The notes beneath the pieces are model-generated. The model was given only the letters and a program-made list of their open reading frames with translations. It was not told the origin of the DNA and did not search any database. The translations under genes and the position numbers were made by a program. Shown piece after piece: positions 18,174 to 28,391 of a stretch of 28,487 bases of DNA (position 1 is its first letter; the number at the start of each line of letters is the position of its first letter). This DNA comes from Zelonia costaricensis (lineage: Eukaryota > Euglenozoa > Kinetoplastea > Trypanosomatida > Trypanosomatidae): NCBI GenBank assembly GCA_030849075.1, contig JASAOO010003203.1:1-28487 (forward strand). Reading direction: 5' to 3'.

Positions 18174-19620
18174 TGCGCTTTAATGACTTTCCGCGCGGCG
18201 CCGTCTAGCACGCCCGGCTCCTGAGGCACACGGTGAGAGAAGAAAAAAAAAAAAACGAAGAGCACCATCGGGGATGGGGCGGCTGGACATCGCACCAAAG
18301 CTGCGGAGCGCTTTTCAAAAGAAGGGAAAGGGCGGCGTCGTGGACACGATGAGTGGGAATAGGGAGTAGAGGGAGGGAAAGCGGAAGGGGGTCCATAACG
18401 GGAGAGAGAGGGCGTGTCAAGAACGAGGGGGGCGGCCCGCCTCGCCTCGCCAGCTGATCAGAACCACGCAGCCCAGCTGCCGCCACCGACGACAAGTCTA
18501 CACCGTTCTTTTTTCTCCTTTTGTTTCTTCTCCACATTGTGCCGACCGTGTAGAAGAACCCGGCACAACACCGCGTGCGAAGAGCACCGTCAACGGGCAG
18601 CGGAAATCGACAGAAGAAAAACGGCAGCGAAAGGAGCAAAGGCAGAGCTTCATCAAACACGTGCGTGAGCTGGAGCGAGGGGAGAAGAGCAGTAATGCTG
18701 GTCAGCATGAATTCGAATTTGGGGGGGGGAGGAGGAGGGGGGTAGGGAGGGGGGGGGCAGATGCGACTCTCTTTTTTTTCTTTGAATCCGATCATCTCTT
18801 CCTCTTTTCCTTTGCACCTCTGCGCGGCTCTCAAATGCGCGCCTGTGTGTTTCGCTACGGAGGGAGGGAGGGCGAGGGGGAGGGGGGCGTACGCTTGTGT
18901 GTCTGTGTAGCAGCGTGTGCGAGGGCAGCCTGGGTATGGTACGTTCGCAGAAGAGGAGAAACATTAGTGCGGCCCGGGAGAGCACCACGAGGAGGAAGAA
19001 GGTGGTACACACCACTTAACGATGTCACCAGCAACACAAGCACGATGCACGTTCAAAGCTGCACGAGAGGCGACACAGATGGGGAGCTGAGGGAGAGAAG
19101 GAGAAGAGTTGCGCTTTCACAATTGACACTCAGCGAGGCATACGGAAGAAAGGGGGAGGGGGGTGTCCGCTAGTCCACAAAAAAAAAAAAATAGTTGTGT
19201 GCCTCTTGGACGCCCTCAGAGGGCGATGCCATCAGCCTCGCACAGACAAGATGTGCCGCCGGCGCAGAAAGGAAGGTAGTTGGGCGCGCCACACAGACAC
19301 GCCCCAGAAAAGAGGGGGGGAAAGGGGGGGTGATGGGACAGGCGGGAAGCGTCTTTCGGCCGGCACAGGTGAAAAGAAGGAGCAAAAAACACGGCGAGAA
19401 GACCAAGGGAGGGGGTTGGCAGACGGTGGCGGAAAAATGGGAAGGAAGGGGAGAAGGGGGACACAAAGGAGGAGGCGGAAGGGGAATGCAAGGGACTACA
19501 ACAGCGACGACGCGAGGAAGTCAAGAAAGAAGGCAGCGGAGAAGGAGAAAATGGACAGGAACACTGAACGAAACAACAGCAACAAAGAGGAACATCAAGG
19601 TGAAGAGAAAACCAAGGCGG

Positions 19621-19821
19621 TCAAGACGAGGAGAGAAAAGTAAGCGGGCGAGCCTTGAGTGCGGCCCTGTCGGGCACCTTAGACGTCGTTTCTTGCCTTT
19701 TTTGTTGGTGTTCTCGCTTTTTAGCCGCACCTCCTTCCTGCGTTGCTCGCTGCTGCGCGCGCGGTTTTTTTTGTGCGTTTGTATGCGTGTGGGTGAGCAC
19801 GCGAACGCCGCCTTGAGCCAT
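19621..19821 (-). CDS. Candidate small basic protein (66 aa, MAQGG start)
   Basis: Lys/Arg/Gln-rich, beginning MAQGGVRVLTHTHTNAQKKP, then GGAAKKREHQQKRQ (30-43), ending TFLSSS. A MAQG start followed by a basic low-complexity body recalls the small UPF0390/DUF2462 proteins (human C19orf53), but the similarity is confined to the first residues and general composition. An acceptor (CTTCTCAG, AG at 19870-19869) lies 47 bases upstream. A three-codon upstream ORF (19850-19839) precedes the start. Third-base GC is only moderate and an A8 run at about 19766 could hide a frame error. If real, a nucleolar or RNA-binding role is possible. Confidence 0.3.
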   Translation of the reverse strand: MAQGGVRVLTHTHTNAQKKPRAQQRATQEGGAAKKREHQQKRQETTSKVPDRAALKARPLTFLSSS

Positions 19822-20612
19822 ATTCGAGGCGGGCTTCCTCACTCTCGCATGTGTGCTTCTTTGCGCTGCTGAGAAGAGCGGCTCTGCGTGACGCGCCTGC
19901 GCGCGGTGCACCGAACTCAGCCACGCCAGCGGGGCAGCGCGTGGGACAAGGGAGACGCACGCATCAGCGAGCAAGCCAACGACACACGCACACACGCGCC
20001 CATGCACGCCAAGAAAAACGAGGGGGGGGGGCTGTCGTACTTGAGTGGGGCGTCGTGGTACGCTCAAGATTCAGAACGGAGTCTGCGCGGCAAACACGGG
20101 AGAATAGGGCAGAAGAGAGGAAACATGCACACACGCGCGCAGAGTAATCGAAAAGAGAAAACAACACACACACGCACACACGCCCACGCACACGGGAGAA
20201 CGAGAAGAAATGAAATGGAGGCACGCACACACTAACGCACGCGAAAACAAAGGACACAGACACGCACACACTCACAAAACAAGCACAGAGGGGGAAAAAA
20301 GAACCACAGGGCTCGTCGGAGGCGCGCAGAACGACTTCCAGAGCGCACTCTGCCAGACGACTCTCGCACACACACTAGTTTGAAGCGGGCATGCGCTGAT
20401 GAGGGGGGGAGGGGCGTGACCGGGAAAAAAAGTGTGCAGTGAAAACGGGAGAGGGGGGCATGGCGTAGCGCGTCTGAGGAGAAGAACTGGAGAGCGGGGC
20501 AGTGGGAAACAGAACGAGGGCGAGTGACGGGACGGAGGGAAACGTGATTCCGCTCCGGGGCCGAATCTATGCGAATTGTGTGCGCGTGGATTATTGTGTG
20601 TTTACTTTCCTT

Positions 20613-20873
20613 TTATGTGTTTATGGATTCCGCACGGGCAGGGACGTGGAAAATGGAGAGGGGGGCGGCGGAGTGCGCGGTGCGGAACACACAACTTGCG
20701 GACTCCACTTTTTTTCCCCACTCGCTCCCCGTGGTGAGTTTTCTATTCTTTTTTTTTGTGTGTGTGTATGTGCCTCTCCTGTCATCAGCCGTGCCACTAC
20801 CGTCTGGCGAGAGAGGAAGAAAGGCGCCGAGGAAGCTGGCGCGGTGTGGCTGGGATGCCGGCACAGGGAGCAT
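20613..20873 (-). CDS. Candidate small ORF (86 aa)
   Basis: ATG-initiated minus-strand ORF beginning MLPVPASQPHRASFLGAFLP and ending HVPARAESINT, with an internal THTKKKNRK from a CA/A-rich stretch. A strong tract with T9 ends in GCGCACAG (AG at 21053-21052) about 180 bases upstream; a two-codon ATG-CGT-TGA ORF comes first. No family recognised. Third-base GC is moderate. Confidence 0.2.
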   Translation of the reverse strand: MLPVPASQPHRASFLGAFLPLSPDGSGTADDRRGTYTHTKKKNRKLTTGSEWGKKVESASCVFRTAHSAAPLSIFHVPARAESINT

Positions 20874-21051
20874 GGTGTACCCACACGCACACTCCAGTGG
20901 AGCTCCTCCAGCGTTCGCGTGAGCCCACTCCCTCTACCCCCGCCCCCTTTCCTCCGCTCCCCCTCCCCACCCGCTTCCGGTTCCTACCCGTTTCTCCACA
21001 AGAGGTCACAGAGAGATGCGGAAGAGGGGAGGCCACTCAACGCATGCGACG

Positions 21052-21092
21052 CTGTGCGCGTAGAACGCAAGACAAGAACAAAAAAAAAGACT
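21052..21092 (-). promoter_or_regulatory. Probable spliced-leader acceptor
   Basis: A T-rich minus-strand tract with a T9 run ends in ACGCGCACAG, AG at 21053-21052. Confidence 0.4.
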
Positions 21093-22719
21093 GAGGAACG
21101 CGAGGGCGGGGCGACAGAGAAGGAAAAATCTGCAGCGCGTAGTTTCTTCACGCGAAGCACGAGAAAAGGGCGGGAACGGCGCATCAGGTGAAGGCAGAAA
21201 GACTGAGAGGCGGAGAAAAGAGTTGCGACGGGAGCAGGACCCCGGCGGAGGGCTCCATGTCGCACCGCGAGATCTGGAGCGTCCGCAAACTGAGAGATGG
21301 GCACGTGGGGGGAAAACGAGGGTTGCGGCGGTGACGGCAAAGCGAGGACAGAAACGAGAGCGAAGAAGAACACTGGGAAGCAAACAGCAACACACACACA
21401 CAAACAAACAAAAAAGAAGAAGAGAAGGATAGAGAACGCAGTCGGGAAGAAAGAAAACGAGCAAGAAAAAAAACAAGAGAATTGCGCTTGGTTCTGTTCT
21501 CCTTTCTTTTACAGGGAGGTAGAGGGGTCCTCGTTTTTTTTTTCTTGCTCTCCCGCCACGGGCACTGCCGACAATCACAGCAAAGAACTCGGCGACAGCT
21601 GTACGACAGACACACAGACACAGACAGAAGAGTAACACGTCCAGGGCGGTCATAGTGTAGCATTGAAGCAACGCAAGCTCAGTGATGCGGATCAAGAAAG
21701 GACCGGGCTTTCCGCGGGCGCGGATAGTGATGAAGGAGTCACGGAAATTGTGGGTATACGAGTGAGGTCAGCAGCGACGCCACGCCATGACGGGCAACAC
21801 AAGCCGGCAAAAAAAGAGGAAGAGAAGAGGGAAGCACACGGCTCGAAAAAAAAAAGAAGCGAAGTAAAGCACTGAGGCTCTTCTTCAAGTCCTCGTCCGC
21901 GAAGAGAGGTACGGTGGCGAGGTGACTGGTGTCGCCTCCTCACCGGACGGCTCTGGGCTCTTTTTTGTGTGTTGGCCAAATGAAAACAGAACAAAAAAGG
22001 AAATGCGGAAGAAACGCAGTGGGAGAGGTGAGTCGAAGAGAAAAATGTGAAAATGCAACAAAAGGTCATAGAAGAGAGACGCAAGGATTGCCGCCGGAGT
22101 CTGTGAAGGGTGCGGACCGAGGCGCGATGGAGGTGCACAGGGACGAGGGCGGCGGACCGCGTTCAGAGGCGGAGCGTAAACGAAAAAATGAGTCAGAGCA
22201 CAGAGAAAAGAGTGAGCACAGAAGCGAGGCACACGGCAGCAAAAAAAAGAAAGAAGAGAACCAGATGCCACACTCTCGACACAACAAGCGGGAAGCTAGA
22301 GTGTGGGAGAGTGGCAGACAAGAAGCGGTGTCACAGACACGGGAAGAGGGTGTGGGGAAATACAATGTACGTTCTTCGTTCTTCTTTGCTTCGTTGCGCC
22401 ATACAAATGGAAGCGGGCAGGCGGGCTGCAATGCCGGTGAATAAGAAGCGTGTGACGTGCCTTCTGTGGTGCTCGTTGTGCACGCAGCCGGCGCCACCCA
22501 GCTCGAGCACAATGCTGTGGTGCGACAGGCCACAAACACAAACACAGACATACACGCATACACGCTTGTATAGCAACCGCACACTTATGTATAAAGGAAC
22601 AGTGTGTTTGCATAGCCTGACCTTGACAAAAAACAGCGGCCTTGCTAGACCAGTTCGCTTTCGTGTACTTGAATCTGTGTTCTTATTTTTCTCTTGTCAC
22701 GCGCAACGACCATCTTCTT

Positions 22720-22800
22720 GGCTTGCGTCACTCGTTCGCGATGGACAACGCAGGAAAAGAAACACAAAAGAAAAAGATACTTGAGAGAGGGAGAGGGAAA
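22720..22800 (-). promoter_or_regulatory. Pyrimidine tract with possible acceptors
   Basis: On the minus strand a T/C-rich run is followed by AGs in GAACGAG and GACGCAAG, close to an ATG in good context (CCAAGAAGATGG) that opens only 22 codons (22725-22657). The following 300 bases are balanced in composition, but no ORF convinces. Confidence 0.25.
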
Positions 22801-24450
22801 GGGGGAGGCGGCGGAGGCGAGGGGGGGGAGGCCCCGGAGGTATAAGAGGAAAGCGCCTCAACGAAAACACAGGGAGGACAAAAGGCAACGGGACTGGGGC
22901 AAAAAAAAAAGAAAAAAACGATGTACGAAAAAACAAAAGAAGACTGACTTGACCCTGCCTCGTCGTTCTTTCTTGTGCCCGCGGATCGTCGCGTTGCGTT
23001 GCCTGGACGCCGCGGGGTGCGGCGTGGGGGCGAAGGCTGCCACAGACACCTCGCGGAGAGGCACGAGTGGGGAGGGAAGGGGGGGAGACCAATAAAAAAC
23101 GGAGACGCACACAAGGAAAGCGACGGGGCAAACACGTTGGTAGGGGCACAGAGATGAAAAGCGAGGTGAAGGGGGGGGGCCGCGATGTGAGGGAAGAAAG
23201 AGTTAGCAAGCGGAGTGAACGGCGAGGGAGGGTGTGCGCGAAGTCGTGCGGTGACGCAACAAGTGGGGGGAGAGAGGCGCAGCGAATGTCGCTGCTTCAC
23301 GCGGGCAGCGCCTACACCCGCGAGCGCCAGTGAGCGCACAGAGAAGAAACAACACCGGGGCACCCTCTCTATAAACGCACACGCACAGACACACACACAG
23401 ACAGACAGACCTGAACGCGGAAATGAAGGAAGACCTAGAAGCCCTCGTGTGTCTCGATTGTATAGGCAGCGGCGTACGGTGGAAGCGCGAATACTAACTC
23501 GCGCAGTCGCGAAGAGGGTAAGAGAAAAGGGGGAGAGAGAGGCGGCACGACGGTACAGCCCAAAAAAAGCGGTATCAAAGGGGAAGGAAGGGGGACTGAG
23601 ATACATTTAGAGAGAGCGACGGTAATAGGAAGACAAGGAGGGAGGGAGAAAAGGAGGGGTGCGCACGGCCAATAGGGTTCCACGGCGCAAGCCAAGAGAT
23701 GACCACCGTGAGGGGAGAAAGGCAGAAGGACGACGCACAGGTAAACAGAAAAAAAGAGTGCTGGCAAAGGCCGTCAGCCGCGTTACCGGCGTGGCCCGCC
23801 AGCAACGATGTCGCTCAAAAAGACTCAGTCGATGCACAAAGAGAAAAAAAGGACGCACACGTGCGAGAGCACAGCTGGCGTACTCTCACACAGCGCAGCG
23901 CCGGAACAGGCGCACACGCAACACAGCGGAGAAGCAAAGGACACACGGGGTCAAAGGGAAAAAAGGGAAGTGGTTTAACGAACACGGAAGCAACGGGAGA
24001 CGACAAGTAACACGCAACACACAAACACAGGAGAAGAGAAGACAACAAAAAGGTAGCAAACTAGAGGGAGCCAAAGTAGGAGGAGGAGGAGAAGGGAGAG
24101 CTGTCACCACAGACGAGGGCAACATCGCATCAGCGCGCGCCCACAAGTGCATGTGAGCTAACGAGACGAGGAAAGAGCTAGACTACAAAACGAACAAAGA
24201 GAATCCAAAGGGAAAAGGGAGCAAGAGAGATTCGGCAAATGATCAATGTGTGCGTGGTGCGCCGTCGCATGAATCGGCTGAGATGTGATGTATAAAGAGT
24301 CATGGAGGTGGTGGTGGTGAGTGCCACGCCACATCCGTGCATCATCGCACGCACGCACACAAATTCATCACGCCTCGTTCCCAGTCGCTGCTTGATGTAT
24401 CGGCCAACCAAGACTCCACAACGTCCGGCAAAAGGTGCTCAAGGGTCACC

Positions 24451-24535
24451 CTGCACAGCAGATGGTATAGATGGGCAGGAGGGGCGGCCGGTAGGGAGAA
24501 GAGGGGGTGGAAAGGGTGGGGGTGGGGGGGGGGGC
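24451..24535 (-). promoter_or_regulatory. Probable spliced-leader acceptor
   Basis: A very C-rich minus-strand tract of about 80 bases ends in TGTGCAG (AG at 24452-24451). A frame reading VTLEHLLPDVVESWLAD follows immediately but has no ATG before its stop at 24342. The following RNA may be non-coding or hold a 55-aa ORF (24345-24178, MMHGCGVALT start, hydrophobic C-terminus). Confidence 0.35.
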
Positions 24536-24866
24536 CTACAAAAACCGCGCGTAGGTGTGTCTGCGCTGGTGCGCGCACATCCCACGCGAAACGGAAAAGA
24601 AACCGCACCCAGTGTGCAAGAAAGCAAACGTTCGATACGAGGGGCACACGCGTGCCAGGCGGACGCGACCAAAAAAAAGGTCACAGAGGAAGAAAGGCGG
24701 CAGTCCGTGGAAAGTGGAGAGTCGGCGGCGAGGAGCACTGCGGATGGAGAGAGAAAAAAGAAAAAGAAACCAGTAGCGCAAAAAAAAGAGAGAAACAAAA
24801 AAGGAAGGAAAGCGGTAGGCGCGTAAACAGAACCACAGCAGACACGCGCTTGCACACGCACGATAC

Positions 24867-25658
24867 TCATGCGCCATGAGCAGGGTGCGTTGAAAGAACA
24901 AACGGCAAAGCGAGGGAGAGAGACAACGGTAGGTGCACAGGTAGAGAGAGAGAGACAACGGCCAGATAAAACGAGTTGCACTGCGAGGATTTTGCGTCTT
25001 CGCAGTGGCGCAAGGCCGCGCGCGGTGGGGTAGAGGGACGAAGGAGGGGGGAAACACAGCGCCCGGAGATGGAGAAGGGAGTGAAGGAGGGGGCGTTCAT
25101 GGGATCTTGCGCAAGTGCGCAGAGGGGAAGGAGAACAAAATCAGGTCGCTGCCGCAGCGCCGTGGCACAACGGGAAAGGTAGCAAAGGGGGGGGAAAGGG
25201 AGAGCTCCTTCCTGAGGAAGAAAGTCACGAGCGCCGAGGCAGCGGCGGGGTGCGGACGGGGAGACGCGGACGAGCTTGGGGGCACAGAAGACGCCGGGCA
25301 GGGTGGTTGGGAAAACACCAAAGCCGCAGACGGTGTGGGGGAGGAGGAGTCGACACCGAGGCTTGTGTAACCGTAGTCCACCAAGACCGTGCCCGCGAAT
25401 AGACTCAGCGCTGCGCGCCAGTATACCAGCTGGGCAGCATATTGACCGCGTCGAGCTCCACCATGGCGCCGAGCACTTACCCACAACGACTGCACCAATG
25501 GATGATCCATCCCGGTCCATCCGCTGACCGTTTTGTTCTCCTCTGCTTCCGCGTAGTGGGAGCCAGCCGCTTTTTTTTTCTTTTTTTGGTGAGCCGTCTG
25601 TCCTCCCGCCGGCCCCCCGCCCATACGCCACCAACGTACGCATCACCGGCTCGCACAT
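24867..25658 (-). CDS. Candidate hypothetical protein (263 aa)
   Basis: Starts at the first ATG after an acceptor (pyrimidine tract ending CAACCCTAG, AG at 25731-25730), with a leader of about 71 bases and no upstream ATG. It begins MCEPVMRTLVAYGRGAGG, has a Lys-rich stretch (about 25-30), then a Cys/Gly/Arg-containing middle (CCPAGILARSAESIRGHGLG). From about residue 100 it is Pro/Leu/Ser-rich, ending in a Ser-Leu-Pro-rich hydrophobic tail that looks like translated pyrimidine tract. No domain recognised. Another minus frame overlaps with similar quality (MDHPLVQSLW start at about 25504). Length and acceptor make it one of the better candidates here. Confidence 0.25.
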   Translation of the reverse strand: MCEPVMRTLVAYGRGAGGRTDGSPKKEKKSGWLPLRGSRGEQNGQRMDRDGSSIGAVVVGKCSAPWWSSTRSICCPAGILARSAESIRGHGLGGLRLHKPRCRLLLPHTVCGFGVFPTTLPGVFCAPKLVRVSPSAPRRCLGARDFLPQEGALPFPPLCYLSRCATALRQRPDFVLLPLCALAQDPMNAPSFTPFSISGRCVSPLLRPSTPPRAALRHCEDAKSSQCNSFYLAVVSLSLPVHLPLSLSLALPFVLSTHPAHGA

Positions 25659-25914
25659 CCTTCACGATGGAGTTTGGGCTAGCACCAGCTCGAAACGGCA
25701 CACACAAGGCAAGCGAAAGAAAAGAGGAACTAGGGTTGAAGAGAAAAAAGGGCGGTAACACCCACCACTAGACACACACACGCACAGATAAACGCGCGTA
25801 CAAATGCACGTTGCCTACCAGCACTCGCACGCAATGTGCACCAAGGACACACGATCGCGCCGACACACACAAACATACACACACCTGCACTTGAGAACGC
25901 GTCCACGCGTACAT

Positions 25915-26385
25915 CTACAGGACCGGCGGCAAAGAGCAGGAACAAAGCAAAGAACACAAGCACGCACGTTCATGCACACAGACACACACACACACACATG
26001 CGAGCACCCGCAGCTGCACTACGGAAGGAGGCGAAGTACGCGTCCTACGACAATGGAAACACCACAGCCGCGGGATAGTCACATACTTCACGGGTGCACC
26101 CCTCCGCCTAGCCTCCATCTCTCTTTTTTTAAGCCTCACGCACACAATCCCCCACTCACTCACTGATATTAGTCGCATTTGATGACACCCCTCGTGCGCC
26201 GCGTCCACAACCGTCATAAGCTGCTTGCGATTGTTGTCTTTCCTGGTCTTGTTGTTTTTCTTCTTCTTTCGCCGCCCCTCATCCTCAGCACCCCCCGCTG
26301 GGAAACTCTTTCCGCTGATGTCTGTCTGCACCCGTGTGTGGCCCCTAAATACTGAGAAAGTCACGCAGCTGCGCAAAGAGGCCAT
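25915..26385 (-). CDS. Candidate unannotated basic protein (156 aa)
   Basis: Starts at the first ATG after a tract ending CCTCCTAG (AG at 26434-26433), with a 47-base leader. It begins MASLRSCVTFSVFRGHTRV, then a basic stretch RRKKKKNNKTRKDNNRKQ (38-55) written largely with G/C-ending codons (AAG, AAC), then TVVDAAHEGCHQMRL and WCFHCRR with a C-x2-C (109-112). The last 30 residues run through a TG microsatellite and become alternating Cys-Val, so the true end may lie earlier or this tail may be untranslated in practice. Third-base GC looks close to that of the confident genes over about 115 codons. No family recognised. The basic block could be a nuclear or nucleolar signal or an RNA-binding patch. 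Confidence 0.35.
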   Translation of the reverse strand: MASLRSCVTFSVFRGHTRVQTDISGKSFPAGGAEDEGRRKKKKNNKTRKDNNRKQLMTVVDAAHEGCHQMRLISVSEWGIVCVRLKKREMEARRRGAPVKYVTIPRLWCFHCRRTRTSPPSVVQLRVLACVCVCVCVHERACLCSLLCSCSLPPVL

Positions 26386-26432
26386 GAGCGCGACAGGGGT
26401 AGAGCGCAAGAGATAGAAACGGAGAGAGAGCG

Positions 26433-26450
26433 CTAGGAGGGGAGCCACGC
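26433..26450 (-). promoter_or_regulatory. Possible spliced-leader acceptor of the 156-aa candidate
   Basis: A short C-rich stretch ends in CCTAG with AG at 26434-26433; a further pyrimidine tract follows between it and the ATG. Confidence 0.35.
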
Positions 26451-26681
26451 CAAACACACACACACACAAACTGCACACCAGACGCGCGAGAAGATCAGAT
26501 GAGAGGAGGCGAATACAGAAACCGAGCAAGAGGAAAAAAAAGAACGAAAGACGCACAAGCCAAACAGAGGCAAAAGGGAAAGCAATGGCAACACACGACA
26601 GCGAGAGGTGCGGGGTACGTGAGACAAGAGGAAGGATGTGGGAGGCGCACAGAAGCGAGAATGACACACCACACAAAGGAA

Positions 26682-26683
<2 letters not shown>

Positions 26684-26721
<38 letters not shown>
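26684..26721. repeat. (CA)n microsatellite, about 19 units
   Basis: The longest uninterrupted dinucleotide run in the window; it reads TG on the minus strand. Confidence 0.95.
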
Positions 26722-26722
<1 letters not shown>

Positions 26723-27155
26723 CGCGTGATCAAATCAACTGGAGACAAGAGAAAAAGATCAGTAGCAGAGCCAAGTGTATGGGGGAGCCGTGTGTCCGAG
26801 AGTTGGTGCTCTCTTTTTGTTCTCCCGTTTGGTACAGTGCCGCGGTGAATGGGAGGGGTGGTGGTATGCGGTGCACTTAAAAGAAAAAAGAGAGAGAGAG
26901 GAGTCAGAAACAAAAAGTGGGAGATACCAAGAGTGGGGAAGGGTCGAACGTCGAAGGAGGCCGCCGTGTAAACAAACACAGCGCTTCCTCGACAGTGGGA
27001 GAGGTCAAGCAAGAAGCCACGTAAAAGGAGAAGGACGAAATCGGGAAAACAAAGGTGCGGGAGTCGCAAAAAGGAAAAAAGAGACGGCGTTGCGCCGGCG
27101 AACACTGATAATGGTGGAGATAGGAGAAGTTGGCTATCGCTTCAAGCGGCAAACG

Positions 27156-27341
27156 TCACTCCAGTTCTCTTTCGTTTTTCCCCTTCTTGTGTATGCGTCT
27201 GTGTCGGGGGGAGGGGGGAGGGGACTCTCGAGCCAGTATATGTCTCGATGGATGATGTCCTCTTCGACGATCGTCTCTCTCGCGCCGCGTCGTCGTGGTG
27301 GTTCCTTGTGTTTCGGGCAAGGTGCTGAGGTTGTTGCGCAT
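27156..27341 (-). CDS. Questionable small ORF (61 aa)
   Basis: ATG-initiated, beginning MRNNLSTLPETQGTTTTTRR, highly charged and Arg/Pro/His-rich, ending KNERELE. A neighbouring frame without an ATG looks equally plausible, and no clear acceptor is seen just upstream. A 48-codon ORF (27573-27427, MWTLCHPVKG start) precedes it on the same strand. Confidence 0.13.
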   Translation of the reverse strand: MRNNLSTLPETQGTTTTTRRERDDRRRGHHPSRHILARESPPPSPRHRRIHKKGKNERELE

Positions 27342-28120
27342 CTTGTTTTCGAGGTGAAGCCGCCCTACGCTGCCGAGTCCGGAGACTCACGGCGACTCGT
27401 CCCTCCTCCCACGGCCTGCATGGCGCCTATGCGTGTGCGCGCATGAGTGCTTCAGGAATCCACTGCACCACACGTGTCCAGCTACACACCTCAATCCTCC
27501 AGCTCTCCTGTGCGCCACCTTTCCGCCGCGCCTTTCCTGCCTCTCCCTTTACCGGGTGACACAGAGTCCACATTTGCGTTAGTTAAATACCAAAGACAAA
27601 AAAAAACGGAGGGAGAGGCAGGTGGAGCACGGACGAGGAAAAAACAAAGCCAGGTACGTACCGTTGAGCTGCAACAGTCCCAATAGCACCCACGACTACA
27701 ACGTCGCCGACCTTCTTGCTGCAACACTGCTAACACCTTGCCGCTCGATGAAAGGCGTGAGGAGAAACGAGAAGTGACCTAGAGCGGGGAGGAGGCGACA
27801 GCGTGTGCATTATCACCGTCTTGCCGCACCACTCCTTTTCACTCCACGCACACACACACGCACACGCACTTTCAAAGTGGGAGGCCACGAAGCTCACCAA
27901 AGCAACAAAAAGATATCGCCATTAACAACAGAGAGAGAGCACGTGCATTCGCTGCTGCGTCGGAACCGTCACAGCCGCCACCCCTCCCCCCTTCCCCGCG
28001 TCCCCGTCCCTGTCCCTCTCTTCAAGTTGCGGCTAAGAAGTGGTGGAGGGGGGTGGGCCATGGAGTGAGGTGAGACGGCCGGTTTTAGCTATAGTGAGAA
28101 GAAGAGACGTCGCATGTTTC

Positions 28121-28133
28121 TTTTTTTTTTTTT
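28121..28133. repeat. T13 homopolymer
   Basis: Thirteen T on the plus strand, followed about 30 bases later by a (CA)n run at 28162-28180. Confidence 0.9.
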
Positions 28134-28352
28134 GATCGACGATTCTGATAGCAGAGCGCAAACACACACACACACACACAGACGCACACGAACACACGAA
28201 CACACATGCCGCAAAATCAAAAAGACACTAACGGAGAGCTCGGGTTTGGTGTTGCAGTGGGCATACGAAGGCAGGGCGTGGAAAGTGTTTGTAGAGCGTC
28301 GGCGACACGTACGCGCTTCACTGTTCTATTGGGTGCGTGTGGAGTCGTGAGG

Positions 28353-28391
28353 CTGTGCGAGGGATGGAAAGAGAAGACAAGAAGGCAGCAG
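28353..28391 (-). promoter_or_regulatory. Probable spliced-leader acceptor
   Basis: A pyrimidine-rich minus-strand tract ends in CCCTCGCACAG (AG at 28354-28353). The first ATG after it (about 28262) opens only 15 codons. A 74-aa plus-strand ORF (28206-28430) overlaps this site. Confidence 0.4.

Noticed and set aside
18205..18558. Minus-strand ORF with MWRRNKRRKKNG start
   Set aside because: After the upstream pyrimidine tract the first AG falls inside this start region, so the ATG would probably be removed by trans-splicing; the tail is translated spacer.
20569..20922. 117-aa plus-strand ORF with a signal-peptide-like N-terminus
   Set aside because: The rest is translated T-rich tract and TG repeat; AT-rich codons unlike the confident genes.
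26225..26416. Plus-strand acceptor-like tract and 32-aa ORF at 26318
   Set aside because: The tract is simply the antisense of the Lys/Asn codons of the better supported 156-aa minus-strand candidate.
27252..27328. Box C-like ATGATGT and box D CTGA about 75 bases apart
   Set aside because: Box C deviates from consensus, there is no terminal stem or second copy, and a single pair of short motifs is expected by chance.
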